Positions 52,769-62,695 of a stretch of 64,000 bases of DNA are shown piece after piece; position 1 is the first letter of the stretch, and each line of letters opens with the position of its first letter. The notes under the pieces are model-generated. The model was not told the origin of the DNA and ran no database searches. It was given only the letters and a program-made list of their open reading frames with translations. This stretch comes from Mesorhizobium huakuii. Its GTDB lineage: Bacteria > Pseudomonadota > Alphaproteobacteria > Rhizobiales > Rhizobiaceae. A program made the position numbers and the translations under genes. Location: NCBI RefSeq assembly GCF_014189455.1, contig NZ_CP050296.1, positions 5,328,001 through 5,392,000 on the forward strand, read 5' to 3'.

Positions 52769-53434
52769 ATGAGAAAAGTGCTGCGGTTCCTTTCCACAGT
52801 GCTGGCCGCGATCGCGCTTGCAGCCGCCCTCGGCACTCTGGTGCCGCGCCCGCTCTGGCCGGCGGCGTCGGCGGGCCAGGGCACGCGGCACATATTGGTG
52901 CTGAAGAACCCGATCCACACCGACATCGCCATCCCGGTGGACAATGCCGTGCGTCAGCGCTTTCATTTTCTGGTCGAAGCCGGCATCCCGGAAGACATCC
53001 CCGAGGTGCGCTACATCGTCTTTGGCTGGGGTGGCCGCGCCTTCTATCTGGAAACACCGACCTGGTCCGAGCTCAAAGCCGTTCCGGTGATGAAAGCGCT
53101 GACGCTCGACGCGTCGGTCATGCATGTCGATGTCGCCGGCGATATCGTCGAACCGCATCCCGATGTCGCCGGCTTCGACATTGGTGACGACCAGTTCGCG
53201 GCGCTGCTCGATTTCATCGAGGCCAGTTTTCAGCAGGGACCGAGTGGTCCGATCCATATCCAGAATGCCGCTTATTCCAAATTCGACGGCTTCTTCGAAG
53301 CCAACGGCCATTTCAACGCACTGGCCGGCTGCAACACCTGGACCGCCGCCGCGCTGCGTACCGCTGGCCTGCGGACCGGCTGGTGGAACCCACTGCCGGT
53401 GTCGCTGGGGTGGTCGTTGAGGCTGTATAATTAG
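52769..53434 (+). CDS. DUF2459 (TIGR02117-type) exported protein, 221 aa
   Basis: Uncleaved or cleaved signal segment at the N-terminus (FLSTVLAAIALAAALGTLVP), then NPIHTDIAIPVD, VFGWGGRAFYLETPTW, and GCNTWTAAALRTAG, with a cysteine followed by N-T-W that resembles a papain-like (NlpC) arrangement. These features match the TIGR02117/DUF2459 family, function unknown. A G-rich GGGGGGG precedes the ATG. It stands just after the aap terminator and is its own unit. Confidence 0.8.
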   Translation: MRKVLRFLSTVLAAIALAAALGTLVPRPLWPAASAGQGTRHILVLKNPIHTDIAIPVDNAVRQRFHFLVEAGIPEDIPEVRYIVFGWGGRAFYLETPTWSELKAVPVMKALTLDASVMHVDVAGDIVEPHPDVAGFDIGDDQFAALLDFIEASFQQGPSGPIHIQNAAYSKFDGFFEANGHFNALAGCNTWTAAALRTAGLRTGWWNPLPVSLGWSLRLYN

Positions 53435-53472
53435 TAGGTCGCGCAGATAACACCAACGCCTCGTTCCTTCGC

Positions 53473-53637
53473 GCCCCCCTCTGTCCTGCCGGACATCTCC
53501 CCCTCGTGGGGCTCACGAGGGGGGGAGATCGGATGTGGCGTCGGCTTTCGCTAATCTCCAACGTTTGCAAGATGGACGCCGGGGCCAAAGCTGCCGATCT
53601 CCCCCAAGGGGGAGATGCCCGGCAGGGCAGAGGGGGC
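53473..53637. repeat. Rhizobial intergenic inverted-repeat element, copy A
   Basis: Left end GCCCCCCTCTGTCCTGCCGG and the right end, whose complement reads GCCCCCTCTGCCCTGCCGGG, are inverted copies over about 30 bases, with CATCTCCCCC next in both. The inner part includes GGCTTTCGCTAATCTCCAAC. The form fits the RIME/MITE-like elements common in Mesorhizobium intergenic DNA; no coding capacity. It fills the gap between the DUF2459 gene and the FAD monooxygenase gene. The label RIME is from memory. Confidence 0.7.
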
Positions 53638-53675
53638 TGTCCCGCCAGCCTATCGGGCTTTGTTGTCTCGACGCT

Positions 53676-54914
53676 CTACCGCCGAACGACCTTCGGCTCC
53701 TGCCAGCCATAAAGCCAGTCAAGGTCGGCCGCGAGCTTCTCCGCCGGCCGTGCCGCCAGCACCAGGTTGCGGGCCAGTGCCACCGGGCCTCGGGCGTGCC
53801 AGGCAAGCCGGTTGAGCGAACCACGCCGGATGACCTTGGCGATGCGCGGTCGCCTGAGATTTTCCCAAATGGTGAGGCTTTGTCGCGGATCGGCGGGAAA
53901 GTCAGCGACCAGAGCGGCAAGCATCGCGGCGTCCTCGATCGCCATTGCCGCGCCCTGTGCCGCGAACGGCGTCATCGCATGCGCGGCATCGCCAATCAGC
54001 GCAATGCCTTGCGGGCTGGTCCACTGCCGTTGTTGGACAGTATGGATCGGAAAGGCCGTCCAGGGGCCTGCCAGGGCGACAAGCTTTCCCAGCGCCTGCG
54101 CGGTTCCACGCATGGCTCCGCTGAGGATGGCGGGGTCGGCAAGGCCCGACCAGCCTTCCGCGATGCGCTCGCCCTTGGTGAAGGCGGCGAGGTTGAAGGC
54201 GCTGCCCTTGCTGACGGGATAGGCGACCATGTGGAAGCCGGGGTGGAGGAAGGTGGTGACGCAGTCGACGGCGCCAATGGCGGCAAAGGCCTGTCCGGCG
54301 GGGCTGTCGGCCGCCACGGTTGCGCGCCATGCCAGTTCCCCGGAAAAACGGCTGGCCGCGAACACGGCTCCGCTTTCCGAACCGGCAAGCCCGCGCACCG
54401 ATGACCACACGCCGTCGGCGCCGATCAGCAGCAAGCCATGCGCTTCGGCAGTCTCTTCCCCGATCTCCGCGCTTGCCGTGGCGCCATGGGGGCCGGCGGA
54501 AACTTTGCCGACACGCGCCCCGGTGGTGAGATGGATGTCAGGCATTTCGGCAGCACGCGCCATTAGGGCGTTCTGCAAATCGGCGCGGTGCGCGACGAGA
54601 TAGGGAGCTCCCCAGCGGTTTTCACCCGATTGTCCGAGTGGTACACGCGCCAGTTGACGTAGCGTCCTTGCTTCCTTCAGCACCACGGCTTCCGGCCGCA
54701 CCGCCGCCGGCCGTAGCCGGTCGAGCACGCCGAGCTGGCGAAGAATGTGCGTCGCGTTGGGAGAAAGCTGGATGCCGGCGCCCGCCGCTTCGAGGCGCTG
54801 TGCCTGTTCGAAGACCTGCACAGGGTAGCCGCGTTCGGCGAAGGCAATGGCTGCGGTCAGCCCGGCGACGCCCGCCCCGGCGATGACGACTTGCCGGGAG
54901 CGCGTGTCGTCCAT
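53676..54914 (-). CDS. FAD-dependent aromatic-type monooxygenase (salicylate hydroxylase-like), 412 aa
   Basis: Group A flavoprotein monooxygenase: N-terminal dinucleotide motif VIAGAGVAGLTAAIA, mid-chain LLLIGADGVWSSVR (the DG motif) and the GDAAHAMTPFAAQGA motif that binds FAD ribose. It should hydroxylate a small, probably aromatic substrate with NAD(P)H and oxygen. No degradative genes are adjacent, and the next gene upstream is the NDUFS6-like gene 19 bases away, so they may share a transcript. Substrate unknown. Confidence 0.88.
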   Translation of the reverse strand: MDDTRSRQVVIAGAGVAGLTAAIAFAERGYPVQVFEQAQRLEAAGAGIQLSPNATHILRQLGVLDRLRPAAVRPEAVVLKEARTLRQLARVPLGQSGENRWGAPYLVAHRADLQNALMARAAEMPDIHLTTGARVGKVSAGPHGATASAEIGEETAEAHGLLLIGADGVWSSVRGLAGSESGAVFAASRFSGELAWRATVAADSPAGQAFAAIGAVDCVTTFLHPGFHMVAYPVSKGSAFNLAAFTKGERIAEGWSGLADPAILSGAMRGTAQALGKLVALAGPWTAFPIHTVQQRQWTSPQGIALIGDAAHAMTPFAAQGAAMAIEDAAMLAALVADFPADPRQSLTIWENLRRPRIAKVIRRGSLNRLAWHARGPVALARNLVLAARPAEKLAADLDWLYGWQEPKVVRR

Positions 54915-54933
54915 CAGCTCTGTCGCGAAAGAA

Positions 54934-55179
54934 TCAGGCGGCCTGGTCGATGTAGAGGCAGCCGGCCGGCAGCGTTTCCGTCGCCTTCAGCTTCGGCGAA
55001 TAGCGATAGAGCGTCGAGCAATAGGGGCAGACTTTCTCATTGTCGTCGCCCATGTCGAGAAACACATGCGGGTGGTCGAAAGGCGGGTTGGCGCCCGTGC
55101 ACATGAATTCCTTGACCCCGATGTCGATCGCCGGATGGCCGGCATCGTTCTGGAAATGGGGAATGGAACCGCCTGCCAT
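54934..55179 (-). CDS. Zinc-finger protein of the NDUFS6/zf-CHCC type (81 aa)
   Basis: Starting at ATG 55179 (MAGGSIPHFQNDAG), the protein has the cysteine-histidine set of mitochondrial complex I subunit NDUFS6: Cys in EFMCTGANPPFDHPHVF, His in the same stretch, then KVCPYCSTLYRY. The Zn site is C-x8-H and C-x2-C. In alphaproteobacteria it is an accessory complex I subunit or assembly-related protein. It sits alone with the FAD monooxygenase gene downstream. Confidence 0.85.
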   Translation of the reverse strand: MAGGSIPHFQNDAGHPAIDIGVKEFMCTGANPPFDHPHVFLDMGDDNEKVCPYCSTLYRYSPKLKATETLPAGCLYIDQAA

Positions 55180-55408
55180 CGTCGTCTCCTTAACGCAGTC
55201 TCTCATGCATCTGGATCATAACAGGTCTCTTTGCAAGATCGATGAAATGAAACTGTCGCAAAAGCCTGTCAGAGGATAAGTTGAGCCGGTTAAGTGTGTG
55301 ACCGCGGACGCAAAGCGATTCCGCGACCGATCATGCGTCACAAAGGCATGTTAGAGCGTCCATCGCCATGTGGCGGCGCTGCAAAAGGAACGGTTACGGG
55401 CAGGAACC

Positions 55409-57610
55409 ATGAATGAACTGAAGCCGGTGCAGAGCGAATTCGTCAACGTCGAGACGGCCAGTTCAGAGGGCGGTAACCCGGATCGCTTCGTCAACCGCGA
55501 GTTTTCCTGGCTGCAGTTCAATCGCCGCGTGCTCGAGGAATCGCTGAACACCCATCACCCGCTGCTGGAACGCGTCCGCTTCCTGTCTATCTCGGCAGCC
55601 AATCTCGACGAGTTCTTCATGGTGCGTGTCGCCGGCCTCGCCGGCCAGGTGCGCGAAGGCATCACGCTGAAAAGCCCTGACGGCCGCACGCCCGAACAGC
55701 AGCTCGAACAGCTGCTGCGCGAGGTCGAGCGGCTGCAGGAAGACCAGCAGAAGAGCCTTTCGGCGCTCACCGTGCTGCTCAACAAGGAAGGCATCGAGAG
55801 CATTGCGCGAGATGCACTGACCAAGGACGAGAAGGTCTGGCTGGAAGAGCATTTCCAGGACCAGGTGTTTCCGGTGCTCACTCCGCTGTCGATCGACCCG
55901 GCGCATCCGTTCCCGTTCATTCCCAATCTCGGCTTCTCGATGGCGCTGCAGCTGCGCCATCGCAAGAATGGCGAGGAGATGAGCGCGCTCTTGCGCCTGC
56001 CGGTGGCGCTGAAGCGCTTCATCCGCCTGCCGGATCGCAAGCACCATGTCCGCTTCATCCCGCTGGAAGAGGCGGTCGGCCTCTATATCGGCAAGCTGTT
56101 CCCCGGCTATGAGGTCAAGGGTTCCGGCACATTCCGCATCATCCGCGACAGTGATATCGAGGTCGAGGAGGAGTCGGAAGATCTCGTGCGCCTGTTCGAG
56201 ACGGCGCTGAAGCGCCGCCGCCGCGGTTCGGTGATCCGCATCGAGTTCGACAAGCTGATGCCTGGCGAATTGCGCGATTTCGTCGCCGGCGAGCTCGGTG
56301 TCTCGTCGAGCCGTATCAGCGTACTCACAGGCCCGCTGGCGCTCAGCCAGATCTCCGAAATCGTTGCCATTCCCCGCGAGGATCTGAAGTTCACGCCCTA
56401 CAATCCGCGCTTTCCCGAGCGCATCCGCGAGCATGGCGGCGACTGTTTTGCCGCCATTCGCGAGAAGGACATCGTCGTCCACCACCCCTACGAATCCTTC
56501 GACGTCGTTGTGCAGTTCCTGCGCCAGGCGATGGCCGATCCCGAAGTGGTGGCGATCAAGCAGACGCTTTACCGGACCTCCAACGACAGCCCGATCGTGC
56601 GCGCGCTGGTCGACGCGGCCGAGGCAGGCAAGTCGGTGACCGCACTTGTCGAGCTCAAGGCCCGCTTCGACGAGGAGGCCAACATCCGCTGGGCGCGCGA
56701 CCTCGAGCGTGCCGGCGTGCAGGTCGTGTTCGGTTTCCTCGAGCTCAAGACCCACGCCAAGATGTCGCTGGTGGTGCGGCGCGAGGACGGCAAGCTGCGC
56801 AACTACGTGCATCTCGGCACCGGCAACTATCACCCGGTCACCGCGCGCATCTATACCGACCTGTCCTTCTTCACCACCGATCCGACAATCGCGCGCGACG
56901 TCGCCCAGCTGTTCAACTTCATCACCGGCTATGCCGAGCCGACCGATGAAATGCGGATCGCGATCTCGCCATTCACGCTGAGAAGCCGCATCCTCAAGCA
57001 CATTTCCGACGAAGTCGCCCATGCGTTGGAAGGAAAGCCGGCGCGCATTTGGATGAAGATGAACGCGCTTGTCGACCCGATCATCATCGACGCGCTTTAC
57101 GATGCCAGCCGCGTTGGGGTCGAGATCGACCTCGTCGTGCGCGGTATCTGCTGCCTGCGGCCGCAGGTGCCGGGCCTGTCGGAAAACATCCGGGTCAAGT
57201 CGATCGTCGGCCGCTTCCTCGAACACAGCCGCATCTATTGCTTCGGCAACGGCCATGGCCTGCCTTCCGACGAGGCGATCGTCTACATCTCCTCGGCCGA
57301 CCTGATGCCGCGCAATCTCGACCGTCGTGTCGAGACCATGGTGCCGATCACCAATCCAACTGTGCATGAACAGATTTTGGGCCAGATCATGCTGGGCAAC
57401 ATCATGGACAATCAGCAAAGTTTCGACGTATTGGCTGATGGAACCTCCCGGCGCGTCGTGCTGGAAGAGGGCGAGGAACCGTTCAACGCGCAGGAATATT
57501 TCATGACCAATCCGAGCCTGTCCGGACGGGGTGACGCGCTGAAGTCGCATGCGCCCAAGCGCATTGCGCAGTTCAAGCGCCGCAAGAAGAACGCCGCAGC
57601 GTCCACCTGA
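55409..57610 (+). CDS. ppk: Polyphosphate kinase
   Basis: A 733-residue PPK1 enzyme that makes polyphosphate from ATP. Domains run in order: N domain ([18 protein letters not shown]), head domain, and the two catalytic C domains; the phospho-acceptor His is His449 in [13 protein letters not shown], and the second His-rich site is in [13 protein letters not shown]. The start ATG is followed by [13 protein letters not shown]. ppx overlaps its stop by one base, forming the ppk-ppx unit of proteobacteria, which balances polyphosphate synthesis and removal. Confidence 0.95.
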   Translation: MNELKPVQSEFVNVETASSEGGNPDRFVNREFSWLQFNRRVLEESLNTHHPLLERVRFLSISAANLDEFFMVRVAGLAGQVREGITLKSPDGRTPEQQLEQLLREVERLQEDQQKSLSALTVLLNKEGIESIARDALTKDEKVWLEEHFQDQVFPVLTPLSIDPAHPFPFIPNLGFSMALQLRHRKNGEEMSALLRLPVALKRFIRLPDRKHHVRFIPLEEAVGLYIGKLFPGYEVKGSGTFRIIRDSDIEVEEESEDLVRLFETALKRRRRGSVIRIEFDKLMPGELRDFVAGELGVSSSRISVLTGPLALSQISEIVAIPREDLKFTPYNPRFPERIREHGGDCFAAIREKDIVVHHPYESFDVVVQFLRQAMADPEVVAIKQTLYRTSNDSPIVRALVDAAEAGKSVTALVELKARFDEEANIRWARDLERAGVQVVFGFLELKTHAKMSLVVRREDGKLRNYVHLGTGNYHPVTARIYTDLSFFTTDPTIARDVAQLFNFITGYAEPTDEMRIAISPFTLRSRILKHISDEVAHALEGKPARIWMKMNALVDPIIIDALYDASRVGVEIDLVVRGICCLRPQVPGLSENIRVKSIVGRFLEHSRIYCFGNGHGLPSDEAIVYISSADLMPRNLDRRVETMVPITNPTVHEQILGQIMLGNIMDNQQSFDVLADGTSRRVVLEEGEEPFNAQEYFMTNPSLSGRGDALKSHAPKRIAQFKRRKKNAAAST

Positions 57611-59145
57611 TGCTGTCTGATTCCCAGGGCCGGCTGCAGGACCGCCGACCGCTGTCCATCATCGACATCGGGTCGAATTCGATCCGCCTCGTTGTCTATG
57701 AGGGGCTGGCGCGCTCGCCGACCATGCTGTTCAACGAAAAGATGCTGGCTGGTCTTGGCCGCGGCATCGTTTCGACCGGAAAGCTCGACCCCGAAGCGGT
57801 GACCCGCTCGATGGAAGAGTTCCGCCGCTTTCGCGCGCTGTCCGACCAGGCTGGCTCCGAGCATATGTATGTTTTGGCCACCGCCGCCGCGCGCGAGGCC
57901 ATCAACGGTCCCGATTTCATCCACCGCGCCGAGGACGTGCTCAAGACCGAAATCCGCGTCATCAGCGGGCGGCAGGAGGCCTATTATTCGGCGCTCGGTG
58001 TCATTTCCGGCTTCCATCCAGCCAATGGCATCGCCGGCGATCTGGGCGGCGGCAGTCTCGAACTGGTCGACGTCAGCGGCGAAGCCATTGGCGACGGCAT
58101 AACGCTGCCGCTGGGTGGCCTGCGCCTGCAGGATATGGCGAAGAACTCGCTCACCCAGGCGCAGAAGATCGCGCGTGACGAACTGGCGCGGGCCAAGCTG
58201 TTGAAGGGCGGGCAGGGCAGGGCCTTCTATGCCGTCGGCGGCACCTGGCGAAACCTCGCCCGGCTGCACATGGAGATGAACAACTACCCGCTCGGTGTCA
58301 TGCACCATTACGAGATGTCGGCCGACAGTGCGACGAACTTTCTCAAGCAGGTGGCCAAAGCCGAGATCGAGAAGGTCAAGGGTATTGAGGGCGTTTCGAA
58401 GAACCGCCGCTCGCTGCTGCCCTACGGTGCTGTCGTGCTGCAGGAGATCATGGCGGCGATGCAGCCGTCGAAGATCATCGTCTCGGCACTCGGCGTGCGC
58501 GAAGGCTTCCTTTATTCGCTGCTCGACGAAGCCGAGCAGAAAGCCGATCCATTGATCTCGGCATCCGAGGAACTCGCCCGTTTGCGCTCGCGCTCGGTCA
58601 CCCATGCACATGAGCTGGTTGACTGGACGGCCAAATCCTTTGCCGCCTTCGGCATCGACGAGACCGAGGACGAGGCGCGCTACCGCCACGCCGCCGCATT
58701 GCTGGCCGACATAGGCTGGCGCGCGCATCCCGAATATCGCGGCAGGCAGTCGCTCAACATCATTGCGCACGCATCCTTCTTCGGTGTCGACCATCCCGGC
58801 CGTGCCTTTTTGGCGCTGGCGAATGCCTATCGTCATGACGGCATCTTCAACGAGTCCATCGCGCCGGAAATCAAGGCGCTGGCAACGCCGCGCTACCTCG
58901 AGCGGGCCCGCGTGCTGGCGGCGATGATGCGCGTCGTCTATCTGCTGACGGCCTCGATGCCCGGCATCATGCCCAGGTTGAAATGGGAGCAGCGCGCCAA
59001 TGGCGTGCTGGCGCTGGTACTGCCGGCGTCGCTCTCCGACCTCTACGGTGAGCGGCCGGCCGGCCGGCTGGCGCAGCTGGCACGCATAACCAACCGGCGC
59101 CTGGTGCTGGCCGTAGAGGGTGGACCGAGCGTTTCGGTGAAGTAG
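57610..59145 (+). CDS. ppx: Exopolyphosphatase (Ppx/GppA family), 511 aa
   Basis: An ASKHA fold with the first phosphate loop SIIDIGSNSIRLVVYE at the N-terminus and the second, AGDLGGGSLELVDVS, near residue 140, with the acidic catalytic residue in TAAAREA(I)NG-type region. C-terminal HD-like helical domain from about residue 320. Translationally coupled to ppk (TGATG). It removes terminal phosphates from polyphosphate, or acts on pppGpp in the GppA mode; the ppk linkage favours Ppx. Confidence 0.92.
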   Translation: MLSDSQGRLQDRRPLSIIDIGSNSIRLVVYEGLARSPTMLFNEKMLAGLGRGIVSTGKLDPEAVTRSMEEFRRFRALSDQAGSEHMYVLATAAAREAINGPDFIHRAEDVLKTEIRVISGRQEAYYSALGVISGFHPANGIAGDLGGGSLELVDVSGEAIGDGITLPLGGLRLQDMAKNSLTQAQKIARDELARAKLLKGGQGRAFYAVGGTWRNLARLHMEMNNYPLGVMHHYEMSADSATNFLKQVAKAEIEKVKGIEGVSKNRRSLLPYGAVVLQEIMAAMQPSKIIVSALGVREGFLYSLLDEAEQKADPLISASEELARLRSRSVTHAHELVDWTAKSFAAFGIDETEDEARYRHAAALLADIGWRAHPEYRGRQSLNIIAHASFFGVDHPGRAFLALANAYRHDGIFNESIAPEIKALATPRYLERARVLAAMMRVVYLLTASMPGIMPRLKWEQRANGVLALVLPASLSDLYGERPAGRLAQLARITNRRLVLAVEGGPSVSVK

Positions 59146-59214
59146 GCGCGGCCGCGATATTAGACCAACTCAATTGCGCCACTTGTCAGCGGCTTCGCGA
59201 TTGACGAGCGGCTT

Positions 59215-59373
59215 CCCCCAATCCGTCGCTGCTTCGCAGCGCCACCTTCCCCTCCGGAGGGAAAGGAAGGGAGCCTAGTTGGAAAAGCGTTGACGGCAAA
59301 AAAGCTTGGCGCCTTTCCTCTACCCCGTCGATCGGGGGAGAGGTGGCTCGGCGAAGCCGAGACGGAGTGGGGG
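59215..59373. repeat. Rhizobial intergenic inverted-repeat element, copy B
   Basis: The left end CCCCCAATCCGTCGCTGCTT and the complement of the right end CCCCCACTCCGTCTCGGCTT are inverted copies that continue as CGC-CCACCT. The centre contains GGAAAGGAAGGGAGCC. It is of a different sequence family from copy A but has the same style of end-inverted, non-coding element. It fills the gap between ppx and the DoxX genes. Confidence 0.65.
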
Positions 59374-59404
59374 TCGACCAGCTCGGGCGCGTTAAGCAAA
59401 GATA

Positions 59405-59815
59405 TCAAACCGCGCCGCGCCCATCGGCCGACCAGGCGCCCGCACCGGCCATCGCCAGCGCCAGGAAGCCGCCTGATATCGCAATGTCCTTCATCAGCAT
59501 CTGCTGGTGCAGGAAGGCGAGCGTCGCGTCGTCGGCCCCCTGGCCGTGATGGCCGATGAAACCGGCCACGACGCAGAAGGCCGCCAGAAGCAGCGCCACG
59601 ATCCGGGTCTGGAAGCCGATGAGGATCAGAAACCCGGCGATCAGTTCGAACAGGCCCGTGCCCCAGGCGGCGAGCGCCGGCAGCGGCAGGCCGAGGCCGG
59701 CGAAATAACTGGTCGTACCGGCAATGTTGGCGAGCGCCTGGAAGCCCGACGGTACGAACAGCACGGCAAACAGCAGTCGCGAAACCAGAAGCAATGCGTT
59801 GCGGGTCATGGCCAC
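59405..59815 (-). CDS. DoxX-family membrane protein, copy 1 (136 aa)
   Basis: Four hydrophobic helices and the family signs VSRLLFAVLFVPSGFQAL, YFAGLGLPLPALAAWG and LIGFQTRIVALLLAAF. DoxX proteins are small inner-membrane proteins linked to redox and sulfur/thiosulfate functions, with no general activity established. It is a paralogue of the gene at 59982-60404, in the same direction and separated from it by a terminator. Confidence 0.85.
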   Translation of the reverse strand: MAMTRNALLLVSRLLFAVLFVPSGFQALANIAGTTSYFAGLGLPLPALAAWGTGLFELIAGFLILIGFQTRIVALLLAAFCVVAGFIGHHGQGADDATLAFLHQQMLMKDIAISGGFLALAMAGAGAWSADGRGAV

Positions 59816-59911
59816 CTCCCTTGCCGGCGCCCGGTTGGGCTCAAGCCGGCCACCGCACAGTCTACGCCTGCGCGGCGGCGGCCGAAACCGGCGCGCCCGC
59901 TATTCCAGACG

Positions 59912-59945
59912 ACGAAAAAGCGGCGCGGAAAATTCCGCGCCGCTT
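59912..59945 (-). terminator. Terminator after DoxX copy 2 (minus strand)
   Basis: Thirteen-base perfect arms AAGCGGCGCGGAA and TTCCGCGCCGCTT with a two-base loop. Read on the minus strand the stem is followed by a T run (TTTCG). It separates the two DoxX genes. Confidence 0.75.
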
Positions 59946-59981
59946 CTGTCAAGCTTTGGGAGGCGGGCTTGGGAGGGAGAT

Positions 59982-60404
59982 TCAGCCGCGCTTGGCGTCA
60001 ATCGAATAGGCGCCGGCGCCCGACGAGGCGAGCAGCAGGAAGCCGCCGGTGATGGCGAGGTTCTTGAGAAACTGGATCATCTGCATCTGGTCGGCCCAGC
60101 CGGTGTGGGCGACAAGCCCGGTGGCGATGGTGAAGACCGCGAGCACCCAGGCGGCGATCCTGGTCTGGAAACCGACGAGGATGGCGAGGCCGCCGAGCAG
60201 TTCGATCAGGCCGACAACCACGGCCGTCACGGTCGGAAGGGGCAGGCCGAGGCCGCCGAAATAGGCAGCGGTGCCGGAAATGGCGGTGAGCTTGCCGAAA
60301 CCGGAAAGCAGGAAAATGACCGCGAGCAGGATGCGGCCGAGGAGGATGGTGACAGAGCTGTTGGACGCGGTGCCGGCGCCGGCGGTGGAAGTGTTGATGG
60401 ACAT
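59982..60404 (-). CDS. DoxX-family membrane protein, copy 2 (140 aa)
   Basis: Shares with copy 1 the LSGFGKL, YFGGLGLPLP, LVGFQTRIAAWVLA and FLKNLAITGGFLLLA features, so the two come from a duplication but have diverged through most of their length. The N-terminus has a Ser/Thr/Ala tail of about 15 residues. Function unknown beyond DoxX membership. Confidence 0.85.
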   Translation of the reverse strand: MSINTSTAGAGTASNSSVTILLGRILLAVIFLLSGFGKLTAISGTAAYFGGLGLPLPTVTAVVVGLIELLGGLAILVGFQTRIAAWVLAVFTIATGLVAHTGWADQMQMIQFLKNLAITGGFLLLASSGAGAYSIDAKRG

Positions 60405-60550
60405 GGTGGCTCTCCGAATGGGTTGAATGACCCAGAGATAGACGATGCCGACTGTTCACCAAAGTCACCTATCCGGCGACACATTGTTCACAGGAGATGC
60501 ATTTCCATGATCGGGCAAGAAGCGCGAAATTCGTGTCGGCTGATGCGGTG

Positions 60551-60570
60551 GCGGGAGTAAATTCTCCCGC
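60551..60570. terminator. Small hairpin after fumC
   Basis: Arms GCGGGAG and CTCCCGC around TAAATT, 11 bases beyond the fumC stop on the minus strand. No clean T run on the fumC side, so the terminator is weak. Confidence 0.4.
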
Positions 60571-60581
60571 TTAAAAACACC

Positions 60582-61979
60582 TTAGCCCGGATGCGTCATG
60601 TCCTCCGGCCGCACCAGCCGGTCGTAGTCGGCCTCGCTGACCAGTCCAGTGGCCAGCGCCTCCTCGCGAAGAGTCGTGCCCTTCTTGTGCGCCGTCTTGG
60701 CGATCTTGGCGGCATTGTCATAGCCGATGCTGGGCGCCAGCGCCGTCACCAGCATCAGCGAGCGGTCGAGCGCCGCCTTGATGTTGTCTTCGCGGGCCTC
60801 GATGCCGACGACGCAATTGTCGGTGAAGGAGACCGAAGCGTCGGCGAGCAGCTGCACCGACTGCAGGAAATTGTAGGCCATCAGCGGATTGTAGACGTTG
60901 AGTTCGAAATGACCCTGGCTGCCGGCGAAGGTCACTGCTGCGTTGTTGCCGAACACCTGCACGCAGACCTGCGTCATCGCCTCGCACTGCGTCGGATTGA
61001 CCTTGCCCGGCATGATCGACGAGCCAGGTTCGTTTTCCGGCAGCGACAATTCGCCGAGGCCCGAGCGCGGGCCCGAACCGAGGAAGCGGATGTCGTTGGC
61101 GACCTTGAAGAGTGCTGCCGCCGCCGCGTTGATGGCGCCGTGCGAGAACACCATGGAATCGTGAGCGGCGAGCGCCTCGAACTTGTTCGGCGCGGTGACG
61201 AAGGCGATGCCGGTGATGGCGGCGATGCGATCGGCAACCCTTTCGGCGAAGCCGACCGGCGCGTTGAGGCCGGTACCGACGGCGGTGCCGCCTTGCGCCA
61301 GCTCCTGCAGGCCGGGCAGCGTCAGTTCGATGCGCTTGATCGATGAGGCGACCTGCGCCGCATAGCCCGAGAATTCCTGGCCCAGCGTCAGCGGTGTTGC
61401 ATCCTGCGTGTGCGTGCGGCCGATCTTGATGATGTGGTTGAACTCCCTGCTCTTGGCGGCGAGCGCCTTGTGCAGGTGCTTCAGCGCCGGCAACAGATCG
61501 TGCACGATGCGCTCGGCGCAGGCGATGTGCATGGCCGTCGGATAGGTGTCGTTCGACGACTGGCTCATATTGACGTGATCGTTGGGGTGCACCGGCTTCT
61601 TCGAGCCCATGACGCCGCCCAGCATCTCGATCGCCCGGTTGGAGATCACCTCATTGGCGTTCATGTTGGATTGCGTGCCTGAGCCGGTCTGCCAGACGAC
61701 AAGCGGGAAATGGTCGTTGAGCTTGCCCTCGATGACCTCCTGCGCGGCCGCGATGATCGCCTTGCCGATCGCGGGATCGAGCCGCTTCACCTCCATATTG
61801 GCTTCCGCCGCCGCCCGCTTGACGATGCCCAGCGCACGCACGATCGAAGCCGGCTGCTTCTCCCAGCCGATCTTGAAATTGCCCAGGGAACGCTGCGCCT
61901 GCGCACCCCAATAGCGGTCGGCGGCAACCTCGATGGGGCCGAACGTATCGGTTTCGGTTCTGGTCTTTGGCGTGCTCAC
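60582..61979 (-). CDS. fumC: Fumarate hydratase, class II
   Basis: A 465-residue aspartase/fumarase superfamily enzyme that interconverts fumarate and malate in the TCA cycle. The signature [17 protein letters not shown], the site [14 protein letters not shown] and [20 protein letters not shown] (catalytic histidine) and [13 protein letters not shown] near the end are all intact. I start at GTG 61979 ([14 protein letters not shown]) because GGAG stands seven bases upstream; the open frame reaches 62435 but reads through non-protein-like DNA. No other TCA genes are adjacent. Confidence 0.95.
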   Translation of the reverse strand: MSTPKTRTETDTFGPIEVAADRYWGAQAQRSLGNFKIGWEKQPASIVRALGIVKRAAAEANMEVKRLDPAIGKAIIAAAQEVIEGKLNDHFPLVVWQTGSGTQSNMNANEVISNRAIEMLGGVMGSKKPVHPNDHVNMSQSSNDTYPTAMHIACAERIVHDLLPALKHLHKALAAKSREFNHIIKIGRTHTQDATPLTLGQEFSGYAAQVASSIKRIELTLPGLQELAQGGTAVGTGLNAPVGFAERVADRIAAITGIAFVTAPNKFEALAAHDSMVFSHGAINAAAAALFKVANDIRFLGSGPRSGLGELSLPENEPGSSIMPGKVNPTQCEAMTQVCVQVFGNNAAVTFAGSQGHFELNVYNPLMAYNFLQSVQLLADASVSFTDNCVVGIEAREDNIKAALDRSLMLVTALAPSIGYDNAAKIAKTAHKKGTTLREEALATGLVSEADYDRLVRPEDMTHPG

Positions 61980-62146
61980 GGCAAGTCTCCGGTCTGTCGA
62001 TTTGGGCAAGGGCGTATCGCGTTGCACAAATGGCTTCAAGCAGAGATTGTGGACGGTGAGGATGCAAATCGGTTGAAGAAGGCTCTCCGGGAATGCGCTT
62101 CGCCTGCAGGTTCCCGCCGCGTGTTCGCGGAATTGTCTTGCTTGAC

Positions 62147-62695
62147 CTAAAGGCCGCGGCGGCCAAATCCGGTTGGACCTGTGGGGCGCCTCGTTTGCGG
62201 CGCCGGAGGCGCGGGATCCCTGCTGGCTTGTTGTTCCAGCCTGGTGGATCGCGATTGCTGCTGAACAGAGCGTTCGGCCGTCATACGTGAAATGTGGGCG
62301 TTGAGATCGCTCCTCGAGTCCTCCGCGCCGGATGGCGGGCCATAGTCGTTGTTGCCGTCCGAGCCGGAGAAAAAGCCGCACTCGACGAGCACCCACAGCC
62401 CGCCGATATAGGGGAGGAACAACAGCAGGGACCATCGGCCTGATTTGTCCAGATCATGGTACCGCTTGATCGTTGCGGCGAAATTGACCCAGACCGAAAG
62501 CGCGGCGCCGATGAGCAGCACCAGATTGGCACTTAGCCCGTCCGAAGGAAACGCTCTGAGCCTATGCCCTGCCGATGCACCTCCGACATGGACGAGGGCG
62601 GCGACGGTCACCACCAACAGGGCCAGCACTACGAACTGGGCCAACCACCATTGCCCACGCCCAATGCGCCCGGAAAATCCAAACAAAAGATTCAT
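62147..62695 (-). CDS. DUF805-family membrane protein (182 aa)
   Basis: Starts [20 protein letters not shown], the DUF805 opening, followed by three to four membrane helices with the family motif [17 protein letters not shown] and a [10 protein letters not shown] cytoplasmic tail. The last 60 residues are polar, glutamine and arginine rich and unconserved in look. Function unknown. It lies upstream of fumC on the same strand, 167 bases away. Confidence 0.82.
   Translation of the reverse strand: MNLLFGFSGRIGRGQWWLAQFVVLALLVVTVAALVHVGGASAGHRLRAFPSDGLSANLVLLIGAALSVWVNFAATIKRYHDLDKSGRWSLLLFLPYIGGLWVLVECGFFSGSDGNNDYGPPSGAEDSRSDLNAHISRMTAERSVQQQSRSTRLEQQASRDPAPPAPQTRRPTGPTGFGRRGL

Noticed and set aside
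55253..55270. Two CTGTC boxes upstream of ppk, suggesting a Pho box
   Set aside because: They are 13 bases apart rather than 11 and the flanking bases do not match; the signal is too weak to call.
55463..57550. A 695-codon minus-strand frame opposite ppk
   Set aside because: Shadow frame of ppk due to high GC codon bias.
61980..62435. An extended fumC frame giving a 617-aa protein
   Set aside because: The added 152 codons have no fumarase-like sequence and the GTG at 61979 has a proper ribosome site.
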